A DNA stretch of 64,000 bases from Marinobacter shengliensis (GCF_003007715.1 NZ_PXNO01000027.1:558001-622000), one strand, 5' to 3'. Positions 9,466 through 19,102 are shown, counted from the first letter of the stretch. A program made the numbers and translations. The notes: a model not told the origin generated them from the letters alone.

Positions 9466-9693
9466 ATGGCTGATCGAATTCTGGATGCCTCCGGGCTGCG
9501 TTGCCCGATGCCACTTCTCAAAACCAAGCTGGAACTCAACGCCATGAATGCCGGGCAAGAGCTTGAAGTGATTGCAACGGATTCGGGTTCTGCCCGGGAT
9601 ATCCCGGCCTGGCTTGGAATGTCTTCTCATACTTTGGTCAGCCAGTCAGAGCATCACGGCGAATTCCGTTTCGTGATAAAGTGCGGCGGTTAA
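9466..9693 (+). CDS. tusA: Sulfurtransferase TusA family protein
   Basis: This is a 75-residue protein of the TusA/SirA fold, a sulfur carrier that accepts persulfide sulfur for tRNA thiolation and related pathways. The active-site motif is LRCPMPLLKTK with Cys13. DSGSARDIPAWL and the C-terminal FRFVIKCGG also fit the family. It starts 156 bases from the divergent bepA and is followed after 16 bases by perM, so the two are probably co-transcribed. Confidence 0.92.
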   Translation: MADRILDASGLRCPMPLLKTKLELNAMNAGQELEVIATDSGSARDIPAWLGMSSHTLVSQSEHHGEFRFVIKCGG

Positions 9694-9709
9694 TCTTCCG
9701 GAGTTGTTC

Positions 9710-10786
9710 ATGGTCAGAATTCTGCGCGGTCTAGCCCACAAGTATTTTTCTGATGAAGAAGCAGTGATTCTGTTTCTGCTTCTGGTTACCGGTACGGTTT
9801 TTGTCATTCTGTTCGGCGCCATGCTGGCTCCGGCGATCGCGTCATTGATTATCGCGTTTATCCTTCAGGGCCTGGTTGCCAAGCTGCACAAGATGGGTGT
9901 ACCCGAACTGGTGGCGATCATCAGCGTGTTTGTGGTGTTCCTCGGTGTTCTGGTCGGGTTTATTTTCGGGCTGTTGCCACTGATCTGGACGCAGGTCAGT
10001 AACCTTGCCGGTGAAGCACCTCGAATCATTCGCGAGCTTCAGTCTTACCTTGAGCTCCTGCCGGAGGAATATCCTCATCTGATTTCCATGGAGGCAGTAG
10101 ACACCATATACCGCCAGGTATCGGCAGAAGTCGCTCATATGACCCAGGTACTGGTCTCGTTCTCTCTATCAAGCATTCCAGACCTGGTAGCGCTGCTGAT
10201 CTACATGGTCCTGGTGCCGATTCTGGTGTTCTTTTTCATGAAAGACCGACGTGTACTGGTCGCTTCCATTGGCCGGATGCTGCCTCCCCAACGTCCGATG
10301 ATGATTCGCATCTGGCAGGAGGTGAACCTGCAGTGCGCCAATTACGTCCGTGGCAAGGCGGTTGAGATTCTGATCGTTGGCGTGGTCACTTACGCCGCTT
10401 TCAAACTCCTGGGCATGCCCTATGCGGCGCTGCTGTCGCTGCTGGTGGGCTTGAGCGTGGTGATTCCCTATATCGGCGCTGCCGTGGTCACCATTCCGGT
10501 CGCGGTGATCGCTCTGTTTGCGTTCGGCTGGAGTTCCCACTTCATCTGGGTGATGGTGGTATATGGCATCATTCAGGCGCTGGATGGCAACGTGTTGGTG
10601 CCTATCCTGTTTTCTGAGGTGAATAATCTGCACCCGGTTGCCATTATCGTGGCGGTTCTGTTCTTCGGGGGTATCTGGGGGCTGTGGGGCGTGTTCTTTG
10701 CGATTCCGCTGGCCACCATGCTCAAGGCGGTGTTTGCTGCCTGGCCGGTGAAGGAATCCGAGCCCTCACCGGCGGTATCAGAGTAG
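9710..10786 (+). CDS. perM: AI-2E family transporter (PerM-like)
   Basis: This is an inner-membrane protein of the AI-2E/PerM permease family. Known members include autoinducer-2 exporters and sodium/proton antiporters; the substrate here cannot be told. About eight hydrophobic spans are visible, beginning with EEAVILFLLLVTGTVFVILF and ending with FFGGIWGLWGVFFAIPLA. The conserved segment near 10580 (ALDGNVLVPILFSE) is present. ATG 9710 follows CCGGAG; a TTG two codons upstream is unlikely. It ends one base before the convergent bcp. Confidence 0.88.
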   Translation: MVRILRGLAHKYFSDEEAVILFLLLVTGTVFVILFGAMLAPAIASLIIAFILQGLVAKLHKMGVPELVAIISVFVVFLGVLVGFIFGLLPLIWTQVSNLAGEAPRIIRELQSYLELLPEEYPHLISMEAVDTIYRQVSAEVAHMTQVLVSFSLSSIPDLVALLIYMVLVPILVFFFMKDRRVLVASIGRMLPPQRPMMIRIWQEVNLQCANYVRGKAVEILIVGVVTYAAFKLLGMPYAALLSLLVGLSVVIPYIGAAVVTIPVAVIALFAFGWSSHFIWVMVVYGIIQALDGNVLVPILFSEVNNLHPVAIIVAVLFFGGIWGLWGVFFAIPLATMLKAVFAAWPVKESEPSPAVSE

Positions 10787-10787
10787 G

Positions 10788-11255
10788 TCAGAGTGCCTTG
10801 ACGGCTTCCAGGACCTCGTCGGCGTGGCCGTTTACTTTAACGCCACGCCACTCCCGTTTCAGGTTGCCGTCCTTGTCGATCAGGAAGGTACTACGCTCGA
10901 TGCCCAGGTGTTCCTTGCCGTACAGTTTTTTCAGTTTGATCACATCAAACAGCTTGCACAGGGCCTCGTCTTTGTCCGAGATCAGGTGGAACGGAAACTG
11001 ATGCTTACTCCGGAAATTGGCGTGAGCCTTGAGCCCGTCTCTGGATACACCAAAGATTTCGGTATCAAGCTCGCTGAACTGAGGCATCCTGTCCCGGAAA
11101 TCCTGGCCTTCGGTGGTACATCCGGGTGTGTTGTCCTTCGGGTAGAAGTAGATGACGACGTTTTTACCCCGGAGGTCGGCCAGTCTGATAATCTGGTCGT
11201 CGGTCGCCTCGACTTCGAAATCGGGCACGGGTTGGTTTAATGCTACGGATGACAT
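10788..11255 (-). CDS. bcp: Thioredoxin-dependent peroxiredoxin (Bcp/PrxQ family)
   Basis: Bcp-type peroxiredoxins reduce hydrogen peroxide and organic peroxides with thioredoxin. The peroxidatic Cys46 lies in YPKDNTPGCTTEGQDFRD. The second cysteine that many Bcp proteins carry five residues later is absent here (GQDF). Another Cys is seen in ALCKLFDVIKLK. The length (155 residues) is normal. It diverges from dapA across 74 bases. Confidence 0.94.
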   Translation of the reverse strand: MSSVALNQPVPDFEVEATDDQIIRLADLRGKNVVIYFYPKDNTPGCTTEGQDFRDRMPQFSELDTEIFGVSRDGLKAHANFRSKHQFPFHLISDKDEALCKLFDVIKLKKLYGKEHLGIERSTFLIDKDGNLKREWRGVKVNGHADEVLEAVKAL

Positions 11256-11329
11256 GACATCTCCTTTAATTCCCTTGTGTCAGTTCGAGCCCAACATTAC
11301 CATATCGCTTTTATTCGGACGGAGTTTTT

Positions 11330-12208
11330 ATGATTACGGGTAGCCTTGTCGCACTGGTCACGCCCATGCATCCAAACGGTGACATTCACTGGGAGGATCT
11401 GGACAAGCTGGTGGACTTTCATATTGAAAACGGCACCCACGGCATCGTTGCTGTGGGTACCACCGGCGAATCCGCAACGCTGGACCCGGAGGAGCATTGT
11501 CGGGTTATCGGCCACATCATAAAACGGGTCGATGGCCGGATTCCTGTTATCGCCGGCACCGGTGGTAACAGTACTCGGGAAGCCATTGAGCTGACGTCCG
11601 AAGCCCATAAGCTGGGGGCCGATGCCTGTCTGTTGGTGGTGCCTTATTACAACAAGCCAACCCAGGAAGGTCTCTATCAGCACTTCAAAGCCATTGCCGA
11701 GGCCGTGCCGGGCATGAGTCAGATGCTTTACAACGTGCCTGGCCGCACAGCGTGCGACATGCTGAATGAAACCGTACTGCGCCTGGCGGATATCCCCAAT
11801 ATCGTTGCCATCAAAGACGCTACCGGCAACATTCCCCGCGGTGCCGAGCTGATCGAAGCCCTGGATGGCCGCCTGGCGGTCTACTCCGGCGACGACGCCA
11901 CCGCAGCAGACCTGATGCTGGCCGGCGCCAAGGGCAATGTGTCTGTCACTGCCAACGTGGCACCTAAAGCCATGTCACAGTTGTGTGAGGCGGCGATCAA
12001 AGGTGACGAAGCCGAGGCACGTCGTTTGAATGACCTGCTCATGCCGCTGAACCGCAAGCTGTTCCTGGAAGCCAACCCGATTCCGGTTAAATGGGCACTG
12101 CATCGCATGGGGATGATCGGTGAGGGCATTCGCCTGCCGCTGACGCCGCTGAGCGAGAAGTTCCACGCCGAGGTGGAAGACGCACTTAAGGCCTCAGGTG
12201 TTCTCTGA
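11330..12208 (+). CDS. dapA: 4-hydroxy-tetrahydrodipicolinate synthase DapA
   Basis: DapA condenses pyruvate with aspartate semialdehyde, the first committed step to lysine and meso-diaminopimelate. The Schiff-base Lys is in [11 protein letters not shown] (about residue 163), the catalytic Tyr in [11 protein letters not shown], and the N-terminal GTTGESATL loop is intact. The length of 292 residues is standard. The partner bamC follows after 34 bases, the arrangement also seen in Escherichia coli (dapA-bamC). Confidence 0.97.
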   Translation: MITGSLVALVTPMHPNGDIHWEDLDKLVDFHIENGTHGIVAVGTTGESATLDPEEHCRVIGHIIKRVDGRIPVIAGTGGNSTREAIELTSEAHKLGADACLLVVPYYNKPTQEGLYQHFKAIAEAVPGMSQMLYNVPGRTACDMLNETVLRLADIPNIVAIKDATGNIPRGAELIEALDGRLAVYSGDDATAADLMLAGAKGNVSVTANVAPKAMSQLCEAAIKGDEAEARRLNDLLMPLNRKLFLEANPIPVKWALHRMGMIGEGIRLPLTPLSEKFHAEVEDALKASGVL

Positions 12209-12242
12209 GGCCAACCGATTCCCGTTTTACCGGAGTAACTCG

Positions 12243-13337
12243 ATGCAGGTTCCTGGAAGAGCCCGTAACACCAAGACATTCCTGTTCCGGCCGTTAGCCG
12301 GGCTCCTGTTGGCCAGCACCCTGGTTGGGTGTGGCATCCTGGAAGATCGCTCCCAGCGATACGTTCACGCGCCGGAAGGCGAGCCAATCAACGTGCCCGA
12401 GGGTGCAGACGATTCCAGGCTGAGCCAGATCATGCCGGTTCGGAGCATCAATAAGGATGATTCACGCCGGCTGTTTCCGTCTTCCATCCCGCGCCCACCG
12501 GACATGACCTCGGAAATTCTGGATCAGAACTACGTGATCGAGGAACTGGATGGTCGTGTCTGGCTTCTGGTCAATGAAGTGCCCGGCCGCCTGTGGCCGG
12601 TTGCCAGTGCCTGGATGAACGATGCCGGCCTTGGCGTGGCCTACGATAACCCCCAGTTGGGCATCCTCCAGAGTGAACTGGCCAACTTCAGCAAGCGCAG
12701 CCGTGACATGCTGGGGCTGGCCGATGACCCGGTCGCTCAGGAGCCCCGAGTGCTGTTGCAGATGCGACTGGCCCCGGGCATTCGACGCAAGACGACCGAA
12801 ATCCGGCTACGGATTCTGGAGCTTGATGACGCGCCTGAAGGGCTCGTTGCCTGGCAGTCGGATCAGGAATCCGACACCCGTGCCCAGAGCAGGAAAGAGG
12901 CGCTGTTGGCCGAGCTTGGTGAATTCATGAAACAGCGTGAAGACAGCAAGTCGTTCTCCCGGGCGGCATCCGGCATGGTTGCCCAGCCATTGGTGAGGCT
13001 GCTGTCTGAAGATGACCAGGCGGTTGCTGTGCGCGTTGAGCTAGATTTCGGCCGCACCTGGGCGGAAGTGAACCGTTCCCTTGAGGAGATTGGCGCAGAC
13101 ATCCAGGACCTCAACCGGAGTGAGCGTTGGTTCCACGTGGACTTCCGTACCGAAGACGAACGCACCCCGGGCTGGTTCTCCTGGTTCAGCAATAAGGCTG
13201 AACCCCGCCATACCCATACCGTGAACATTGAACAGCGTGAAGACGCCCTGTTTGTCACAGCTGAGAGGTTGGACAGCTATACTGGTGAGTACAGCGCGTC
13301 AGACCTGCTCACACAACTATTTGAACACCTGTATTGA
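12243..13337 (+). CDS. bamC: Outer membrane assembly lipoprotein BamC
   Basis: BamC is a lipoprotein of the BAM complex that inserts beta-barrels in the outer membrane. I start at ATG 12243, preceded by CGGAG; the open frame also runs upstream into dapA. The signal peptide ends LASTLVGC, with Cys30 as the lipidated residue. An unstructured N-terminal part is followed by two helix-grip domains; GRVWLLVNEVPGRLWPVA marks the first. The position between dapA and purC supports the call. Confidence 0.9.
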   Translation: MQVPGRARNTKTFLFRPLAGLLLASTLVGCGILEDRSQRYVHAPEGEPINVPEGADDSRLSQIMPVRSINKDDSRRLFPSSIPRPPDMTSEILDQNYVIEELDGRVWLLVNEVPGRLWPVASAWMNDAGLGVAYDNPQLGILQSELANFSKRSRDMLGLADDPVAQEPRVLLQMRLAPGIRRKTTEIRLRILELDDAPEGLVAWQSDQESDTRAQSRKEALLAELGEFMKQREDSKSFSRAASGMVAQPLVRLLSEDDQAVAVRVELDFGRTWAEVNRSLEEIGADIQDLNRSERWFHVDFRTEDERTPGWFSWFSNKAEPRHTHTVNIEQREDALFVTAERLDSYTGEYSASDLLTQLFEHLY

Positions 13338-13381
13338 TTCGGGGCGGCCGGCAAGGCCGCTGTCCGATTTTGGAGATCTAA

Positions 13382-14095
13382 ATGGAAAAGCGCGAAGAGC
13401 TATACGCGGGCAAAGCCAAATCGGTATTCCGCACTGACGACCCGAACCGTTTTGTACTGGTGTTCCGGGATGACACCTCAGCCTTTGACGGCGAGAAGAA
13501 AGAACAGCTGAACCGAAAGGGCATGGTGAACAACAAGTTCAATGCCTTCATCATGGACAAGCTCGAAGCAGCAGGCATTCCGACCCACTTCGAGGGCCTG
13601 TTGTCTGGCACTGAATCCCTGGTGAAAAAGCTCGATATGATTCCGGTGGAGTGCGTGGTTCGAAATATCTCGGCCGGCAGCCTGTGCCGTCGACTGGGCG
13701 TGGAAGAGGGCCAGGAACTGAACCCGCCCACTTTCGAGCTGTTCCTGAAGAACGATGCCCTGCACGACCCCATGGTCAATGAGTCGCTGGCGGTCAGCTT
13801 TGGCTGGGCCAGTGCTGAAGAGCTGGCGCGCATGAAAGAACTCACCTACAAGGTGAATGACGTACTCAAAGCCCTGTTTGATGACGCCGGCATGTTGCTG
13901 GTGGACTACAAACTCGAGTTTGGTCGCAGCGAAGGCCAGATCGTATTGGGTGATGAATTCAGCCCGGACGGCTGCCGTATCTGGGATAAGGAAACCCGTA
14001 AAAAGATGGATAAAGACCGCTTCCGCCAGGGCCTTGGTGAAGTGATCGAAACCTACGAAGAAGTAGGGCGTCGTCTGGGTATCCAGTTCGACTGA
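13382..14095 (+). CDS. purC: SAICAR synthetase PurC
   Basis: PurC is phosphoribosylaminoimidazole-succinocarboxamide synthase, a step of de novo purine synthesis. Recognisable segments are [13 protein letters not shown] (nucleotide loop), [28 protein letters not shown] and LVDYKLEFG near residue 180. At 237 residues it is a full-length bacterial form. It begins 44 bases after bamC. Confidence 0.98.
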   Translation: MEKREELYAGKAKSVFRTDDPNRFVLVFRDDTSAFDGEKKEQLNRKGMVNNKFNAFIMDKLEAAGIPTHFEGLLSGTESLVKKLDMIPVECVVRNISAGSLCRRLGVEEGQELNPPTFELFLKNDALHDPMVNESLAVSFGWASAEELARMKELTYKVNDVLKALFDDAGMLLVDYKLEFGRSEGQIVLGDEFSPDGCRIWDKETRKKMDKDRFRQGLGEVIETYEEVGRRLGIQFD

Positions 14096-14126
14096 ATACA
14101 AAAAACCGACAAAAAACGGGTGTGAT

Positions 14127-14855
14127 ATGCGTAAATTAATGATGGCAATGGGCGCGTCCATGATGGTCGCGGCTCCAGTGGTCTCCGCCGATATCCTGGG
14201 CGTAGGCGCCACGGTTGGCTACTGGGATGCGGACTATTCCGGCAAGGCTTCCAAAGGCAGCGACCGGGTAGACCTGGAGCGGGACCTCAACCTCAGCAGC
14301 GATTCCAACGCCAATCTCACCGCGTATTTCGAACACCCGGTTCCGGTGCTGCCAAATGTACGGCTGGCTTATACCCGCACGAAGCAGAGTGGTAATGGGC
14401 AGCTGAACACAGGTTATGATGGTGTCTCTGGTGCAGTTCGTTCCGAACTGGAGCTGGAACAGCTGGACGTGACCCTGTACTACGAAATCCTGGATAACTG
14501 GGTGAATCTGGATCTTGGCCTGACCGTTCGGGATTTCTCTGGCGAGTTACTTGTTCAGAACAGGAACGACACCAGCCAGTTCTCTGAAACCAAGGCCGAC
14601 GCCGTGTTACCCCTGGTATACGTAGCCGCTCGTTTTGACCTGCCTTTCACCGGTGTGTCTGTGGGTGGCGACGCCAACGCCATTTCCTACGATGGCGACT
14701 CGGTCTATGACTTCAACGTGTATGGCCAGTATGAAATGTCGCTGCTGCAGTTGCGGGCAGGCTATCGCCAGATATCTCTCGATTATGACGATGGCGACGA
14801 CAACCTGGATATAGAACTCAGCGGCCCCTTTGTCAGTGCCGGTCTGAGATTCTGA
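14127..14855 (+). CDS. TIGR04219-type outer membrane beta-barrel protein
   Basis: The 242-residue protein has a signal peptide (MMVAAPVVSA, cleavage near residue 22). It then has alternating aromatic and polar strands typical of a small outer-membrane barrel, ending in GLRF with a terminal Phe. GVGATVGYWDADYSG near the start resembles the TIGR04219 family of uncharacterised gammaproteobacterial barrels. That assignment is by recognition only. Its function is unknown. It follows purC after 31 bases and may share its transcript. Confidence 0.7.
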   Translation: MRKLMMAMGASMMVAAPVVSADILGVGATVGYWDADYSGKASKGSDRVDLERDLNLSSDSNANLTAYFEHPVPVLPNVRLAYTRTKQSGNGQLNTGYDGVSGAVRSELELEQLDVTLYYEILDNWVNLDLGLTVRDFSGELLVQNRNDTSQFSETKADAVLPLVYVAARFDLPFTGVSVGGDANAISYDGDSVYDFNVYGQYEMSLLQLRAGYRQISLDYDDGDDNLDIELSGPFVSAGLRF

Positions 14856-14886
14856 GTAATAACCAACCGATCAGGGAGATGGACTC

Positions 14887-15894
14887 TTGAAAATCCTGGT
14901 TACCGGCACCGCCGGTTTCATTGGCTCACACCTGGCGCATCGCTTGCTGGATCGTGGTGACGAAGTCATTGGTGTCGACAACGTCAACGACTACTACGAT
15001 GTAAGCCTGAAAGAGGCGCGCCTGGCCCGGCTGGTGAACAAGCCCGGTTTCACGGAAATTCGCCAGGATGTGGCCGACCGTGCCGCCATGGAAGCCTTGT
15101 TCCGAGAGCACAAACCCGAGAGGGTAGTGCACCTGGCAGCCCAGGCCGGCGTCCGTTACTCCCTTGAAAACCCCCACGCCTACGTGGACGCCAACGTGGT
15201 TGGCTTCATGAACATTCTCGAAGGCTGTCGCCATAACGATGTGAAACATCTGGTGTATGCCTCCAGCAGTTCAGTATACGGCGCCAACGAAACCATGCCG
15301 TTCTCAGTGCATGACAACGTTGACCACCCGCTCAGCCTGTACGCAGCGTCGAAGAAAGCCAACGAGCTGATGGCCCACACCTACAGCCACCTGTACAACC
15401 TGCCCACCACCGGCCTGCGGTTCTTTACCGTTTACGGCCCGTGGGGCCGGCCAGACATGGCACTGTTTATCTTCACCAAAAAGATCCTGGCTGGCGAGCC
15501 CATTGATGTGTTCAACCATGGCCATCACCGCCGCGATTTCACCTACATCGACGACATCGTTGAAGGTGTAATTCGCACCCTGGACCATGTGGCCGAACCC
15601 AACCCGGACTGGTCTGGCGAGAAGCCAGACCCTGGCACCGGCAAAGGCCCTTACCGCATCTACAACATTGGCAGTAACAACCCGGTAGAGCTGTCCCGCT
15701 TTATTGAAATCATTGAAGAGCGTGTGGGTAAGAAAGCAGAGAAGAATCTGCTGCCACTGCAGCCGGGTGATGTGCCGGCAACCTACGCCAATGTGGATGA
15801 CCTGATCACAGACGTTGGCTACAAACCCGACACCACGGTGGAAGAGGGCATCGCCAACTTTGTGGACTGGTATCGGGATTTCTACAAGGTGTAG
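14887..15894 (+). CDS. NAD-dependent epimerase, probable UDP-glucuronate 4-epimerase
   Basis: This is an extended short-chain dehydrogenase: [15 protein letters not shown] is the Rossmann loop, YASSSSVYG and YAASKKANE supply the catalytic Ser and Tyr-xxx-Lys. The segments [29 protein letters not shown] and [12 protein letters not shown] match UDP-glucuronate 4-epimerases, which make UDP-galacturonate for surface polysaccharides. The substrate is inferred. The start is TTG 14887, preceded by CAGGGAG; the nearby ATG 14880 is out of frame. It stands alone, 25 kb from the exopolysaccharide locus it could serve. Confidence 0.85.
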   Translation: MKILVTGTAGFIGSHLAHRLLDRGDEVIGVDNVNDYYDVSLKEARLARLVNKPGFTEIRQDVADRAAMEALFREHKPERVVHLAAQAGVRYSLENPHAYVDANVVGFMNILEGCRHNDVKHLVYASSSSVYGANETMPFSVHDNVDHPLSLYAASKKANELMAHTYSHLYNLPTTGLRFFTVYGPWGRPDMALFIFTKKILAGEPIDVFNHGHHRRDFTYIDDIVEGVIRTLDHVAEPNPDWSGEKPDPGTGKGPYRIYNIGSNNPVELSRFIEIIEERVGKKAEKNLLPLQPGDVPATYANVDDLITDVGYKPDTTVEEGIANFVDWYRDFYKV

Positions 15895-15921
15895 AAGCCG
15901 GGTTAGCATCAGAACAAAAAA

Positions 15922-15947
15922 AGCCAGCGCAAAACGCTGGCTTTTTT
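15922..15947. terminator. Bidirectional rho-independent terminator
   Basis: AGCCAGCG and CGCTGGCT form an 8-base stem around CAAAA, with six T residues after it and a run of A residues before it. It can therefore end transcripts from both sides: the epimerase on the plus strand and the von Willebrand gene on the minus strand. Confidence 0.9.
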
Positions 15948-15972
15948 CATTGGTGCACGGCTATTCAGGCAC

Positions 15973-16806
15973 TCACACCGCCACTTGCGCCACGTGACGC
16001 CTGCGATAACGTGTAAAGATTCCCAACAGTCCCAGACCAATCAGCGCCAGGGAAGATGGCTCCGGTACGGATGCGGACGGCTGGCAGGCCGGGTTAGTGG
16101 GGTTCAGTTGGCAGAAGTCCAGGGTTTCCTGCAGTTTCTTGTTCGCGAAATCGGTCACGAACTGCTGAACGATCGTTTGATCCGAAGTGTTGAACAGGTT
16201 CAGGTTGAACACGGTTCCGCCATGATCTTCGATCAAGGTCCTGTAAGAATTCTCAGTGGACGTGTTTCGAAGAACCCCGTTATAGAGCGCGTTATTAGAC
16301 GTCAGAAGCCCATCGAGCACAGAACTGGTCACCGCCGAGCCACCCACAGAACCACGAGCCGCTGTATCACCATTGGATGGTTCATCCGTCAGAATGATGA
16401 TGTTCTTGACGGCATTACTCCGGAATGAAAACAGGTCACTCTGGCCATCCAATGCGTTCAATGCAAAGGCGGTGGCAGTGTAGCCGGGTTCAATACCGCC
16501 GTTTATTTTCAGCCCCTGGGCAGCCGTGGCAAACGTGGCTGGGTCGGTCAGGTCCGTCACCATCCGCGGCACAATAGCGTTATCACCGTAACCCACCAGA
16601 CCGTAGCGGGCGTCGACTTGCCCGGTGCCGGTGAGGATGCTGGCAAACAACCCGATGTTGTCCCGTAGATTTGCCTGGACAGTTCCCATGGAACCAGATT
16701 CGTCAACGACAAAGACAATATCGCTGAGGATTGGAGCGGCATGCACCGGAGCGATAGCGGCCGCCGCCGAAAGTATCAAACCTGAAAGAAATCGCTTGAG
16801 TTTCAT
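15973..16806 (-). CDS. PEP-CTERM sorted von Willebrand factor A domain protein
   Basis: This is a secreted protein with an N-terminal signal peptide (LILSAAAAIAPVHA) and a von Willebrand A domain. The metal-binding motif DESGSMG is in IVFVVDESGSMGTV, and the later ligands are in ILTDEPSNGDT. The C-terminus has the exosortase sorting signal: VPEPSSLALIGLGLLGIF followed by RYRRRH. In the known pathway exosortase cuts this tail and anchors the protein at the cell surface or in the polymer. ATG 16806 is preferred because GAGG lies 8 bases before it; ATG 16812 is too close to it. A sigma-54 site lies upstream. Confidence 0.88.
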   Translation of the reverse strand: MKLKRFLSGLILSAAAAIAPVHAAPILSDIVFVVDESGSMGTVQANLRDNIGLFASILTGTGQVDARYGLVGYGDNAIVPRMVTDLTDPATFATAAQGLKINGGIEPGYTATAFALNALDGQSDLFSFRSNAVKNIIILTDEPSNGDTAARGSVGGSAVTSSVLDGLLTSNNALYNGVLRNTSTENSYRTLIEDHGGTVFNLNLFNTSDQTIVQQFVTDFANKKLQETLDFCQLNPTNPACQPSASVPEPSSLALIGLGLLGIFTRYRRRHVAQVAV

Positions 16807-16910
16807 TATCATTACCTCATCCAGACTGAGTGTTGTAGGCGGGCATCCGTACCGTACTGCTTTATCGGCTGACTCCCGAGTGGTACACCTATGCAGGCAT
16901 CAGTAAACCT

Positions 16911-16926
16911 TGCATAGCATGTGCCA
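16911..16926 (-). promoter_or_regulatory. Candidate sigma-54 promoter for the VWA PEP-CTERM gene
   Basis: Read on the minus strand this is TGGCACATGCTATGCA, a perfect TGGCAC -24 box and ATGCA as the -12 box, with the strict GG-N10-GC spacing. It lies about 105 bases before the start codon. Regulation of PEP-CTERM genes by the PrsK/PrsR system with RpoN is known in other bacteria. Its action here is inferred. Confidence 0.65.
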
Positions 16927-17058
16927 CAAGGCTTAACGCAGACCTAACGCGCTGTGATGTCGGGATATTCTTCAGGTTCTGGGTGAAAAGCCCAGATATG
17001 ACGCATCTGATATGTATAGAAAGCTGACATTGTTTTGCGGGGGCTGTAACCAACAGCG

Positions 17059-17865
17059 TTAGTTAATATCCTGCGAAGGGGTGCTGAAGTTTCTTGCTTT
17101 CCCGGTCAGTGGGCAAACAAACTGAAGCTGAACGGCCTTCAGGCAAAGCCCGGAGGGGTGGGGGCTGCCGTAAAGCTTGTCACCGACGATGGCGTGGCCA
17201 ATACCTGCAAGATGCCGGCGAATCTGATGTTTGCGCCCGGTTTCGATAAGCACCTGTACGTCGGAGGTGTTTTCCTCGGGATCTATCGCCAGGGTGGTGA
17301 CGCGGCTCAGGGATTCCTTGCCGTCGAGTGGCGCGTCGATGACAAGGTCATCCGCATTCAGTTGGCCGGTCACTGTCGCTCGGTAGGTTTTGGTGACGGT
17401 GCGGCCGGAGAACAGTTGGGACAGGGCTCCGGCTGCTTTACTGTCGTGGGCTACCAGCATCAGCCCGGCGGCATCGGCGTCCAGGCGGTGCACCAGAAAA
17501 CAGGGCCTGCTCAGGGCAACCTCTGCCAGGCGCAGCAGGCTGCAGTGATCTCCCCATTGTGAGCCCTGGGCTAACAGGCCGTGGGGTTTGTACCAGAGGC
17601 TGTAGCGCCCCAGGTCTTCTAGCAGATCAGGTTGGTCCGGCTTGAGGCCCAGCACCTGGTCATCGTAGAACAGTTGAATCCGGGTGCCTGGCTTTAACTC
17701 CCGCTTCGCTTTCCGCAACCGAACCTGCTTGCCCTTCTGGGTCCACCAGCAGGCACCCTTGGCCATGGCATCCTTGATCCGCTGTTTGGGGAGCCCCGAC
17801 GCCTCTGCGAGTGCATCGACGGCAAGTTGGGATTCCGAAACGTTCAGGTCCAGGGTACGTCTCAT
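17059..17865 (-). CDS. RluA-family RNA pseudouridine synthase
   Basis: This enzyme isomerises uridine to pseudouridine in structured RNA. The catalytic Asp lies in the motif FLVHRLDADAAGLML. YSLWYKPHGLLAQ begins the catalytic domain, and ETGRKHQIRRHLAGIGHAIVGD is the conserved C-terminal core. An S4-like N-terminal stretch (residues about 1-70) is basic. At 268 residues it is a mid-sized member. The target site (23S rRNA or tRNA) cannot be assigned from sequence alone. It diverges from the ROK kinase across about 100 bases. Confidence 0.88.
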   Translation of the reverse strand: MRRTLDLNVSESQLAVDALAEASGLPKQRIKDAMAKGACWWTQKGKQVRLRKAKRELKPGTRIQLFYDDQVLGLKPDQPDLLEDLGRYSLWYKPHGLLAQGSQWGDHCSLLRLAEVALSRPCFLVHRLDADAAGLMLVAHDSKAAGALSQLFSGRTVTKTYRATVTGQLNADDLVIDAPLDGKESLSRVTTLAIDPEENTSDVQVLIETGRKHQIRRHLAGIGHAIVGDKLYGSPHPSGLCLKAVQLQFVCPLTGKARNFSTPSQDIN

Positions 17866-17968
17866 GGTCGGGGATGGTCGCTCTGGTTAGGATGGGTAAA
17901 GTCTGGGATTATAGCCAAAAGCGCAGTCAGTTTATGCAGCAAACCGATACCAAAGGCGATCTTTACGA

Positions 17969-18895
17969 ATGTCCAAACGCTGGTTGACCGGTATTGATCT
18001 GGGAGGCACCAAAACGGAAGTGATCCTGCTGGATGAGAACCACCAGGAACACTTTCGGCATCGGGTGCCAACGCCTGCCGGCGACTACCAGGCCACCCTG
18101 GCTACCATCAAATCACTGATCGAACGAGCTGAACAACATGCCAGCCAACGCGGCTTACCGGTAGGCATTGGTATTCCAGGAACGGTATCTGGCGTGACCG
18201 GTCGTATCAAGAACGCCAATTCCACCTGGCTCAACGGCAAGCCCATGGCGGATGACCTTCGCCAGCTACTCGGCCGACCGGTTGCCCTGACCAACGATGC
18301 CAACTGCCTGGCATTATCGGAAGCGACTGATGGTGCAGGGAAGGGCGCCGGCGTTGTGTTTGCTGCCATTTTGGGAACCGGTTGCGGCGCTGGTATCAGC
18401 GTGGGTGGGCGACTGTTGACGGGCCCCAATGGTGTGGCCGGTGAGTGGGGGCATAACCCGTTGCCCTGGACACCGCAGGGAGAGCTGGATGATCGCCCTT
18501 GCTTTTGTGGCCGCCTTGGCTGTAACGAGACCTTTCTGTCTGGTACCGGCTTCAGCTTGACCCATTGGCTATCCTGGGGCGACAAAGCCTCGGCACTGGA
18601 GATTGTTGCCGGCGCTCGGCAGGGAGACCGCAAGTGCCGTTTGACGTTGGACCTCTATATTGAGCATCTGGCCAAGGGCCTGGCCGCCGTTATCAATCTT
18701 CTGGACCCAGATATGATTGTGTTGGGTGGTGGCATGAGCAATGTGCCGGAACTCCACCAATCCCTGCCGGGGCGGCTGCCGCAGTATGTTTTTGGCGGCG
18801 AATGCTCAACCCCGATCCGGCCAGCGGTACACGGCGATTCCAGCGGCGTACGCGGGGCAGCGTGGTTGGCTGCCCAGGAAACAGATCCAGCATAA
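17969..18895 (+). CDS. ROK-family sugar kinase, fructokinase or N-acetylglucosamine kinase type
   Basis: This is an ATP-dependent sugar kinase. The N-terminal phosphate loop GIDLGGTKTEV, the central LTNDANCLALSEA with the catalytic Asp, and GTGCGAGI are all present. The zinc-binding ROK signature is CFCGRLGCNETFLSG. The closest pattern is the Mak/NagK subgroup, but the preferred sugar cannot be read from this. Length is 308 residues. A small membrane-protein gene follows after 10 bases. Confidence 0.88.
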   Translation: MSKRWLTGIDLGGTKTEVILLDENHQEHFRHRVPTPAGDYQATLATIKSLIERAEQHASQRGLPVGIGIPGTVSGVTGRIKNANSTWLNGKPMADDLRQLLGRPVALTNDANCLALSEATDGAGKGAGVVFAAILGTGCGAGISVGGRLLTGPNGVAGEWGHNPLPWTPQGELDDRPCFCGRLGCNETFLSGTGFSLTHWLSWGDKASALEIVAGARQGDRKCRLTLDLYIEHLAKGLAAVINLLDPDMIVLGGGMSNVPELHQSLPGRLPQYVFGGECSTPIRPAVHGDSSGVRGAAWLAAQETDPA

Positions 18896-18905
18896 GGGGA
18901 ACACG

Positions 18906-19079
18906 ATGCCCACAATAGGATGGATATTTATCCTGCTCGCCTTTGGCATGGTGATCGGCAGTCTTCTGTTACTCAGAGACAGCAGCAATATGAAAATTCC
19001 CGAACACAAGCTGGAAAAGATCCGCAAACGACAAGCGGAGCTGGAAGAGAAGGAAAAACAGGAAAAGGATGACTGGTAA
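18906..19079 (+). CDS. Small single-span membrane protein, DUF2897-like
   Basis: A 57-residue protein starts at ATG 18906. It has one N-terminal hydrophobic helix (WIFILLAFGMVIGSLLLL) and a highly charged Lys/Glu tail ending in KDDW. It resembles the DUF2897 family of gammaproteobacteria, whose role is unknown. A longer in-frame reading from 18741 overlaps the ROK kinase and is rejected. It is probably co-transcribed with that kinase. Confidence 0.65.
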   Translation: MPTIGWIFILLAFGMVIGSLLLLRDSSNMKIPEHKLEKIRKRQAELEEKEKQEKDDW

Positions 19080-19102
19080 GTAGCGATGGTTCGCGCAGGC
19101 AT

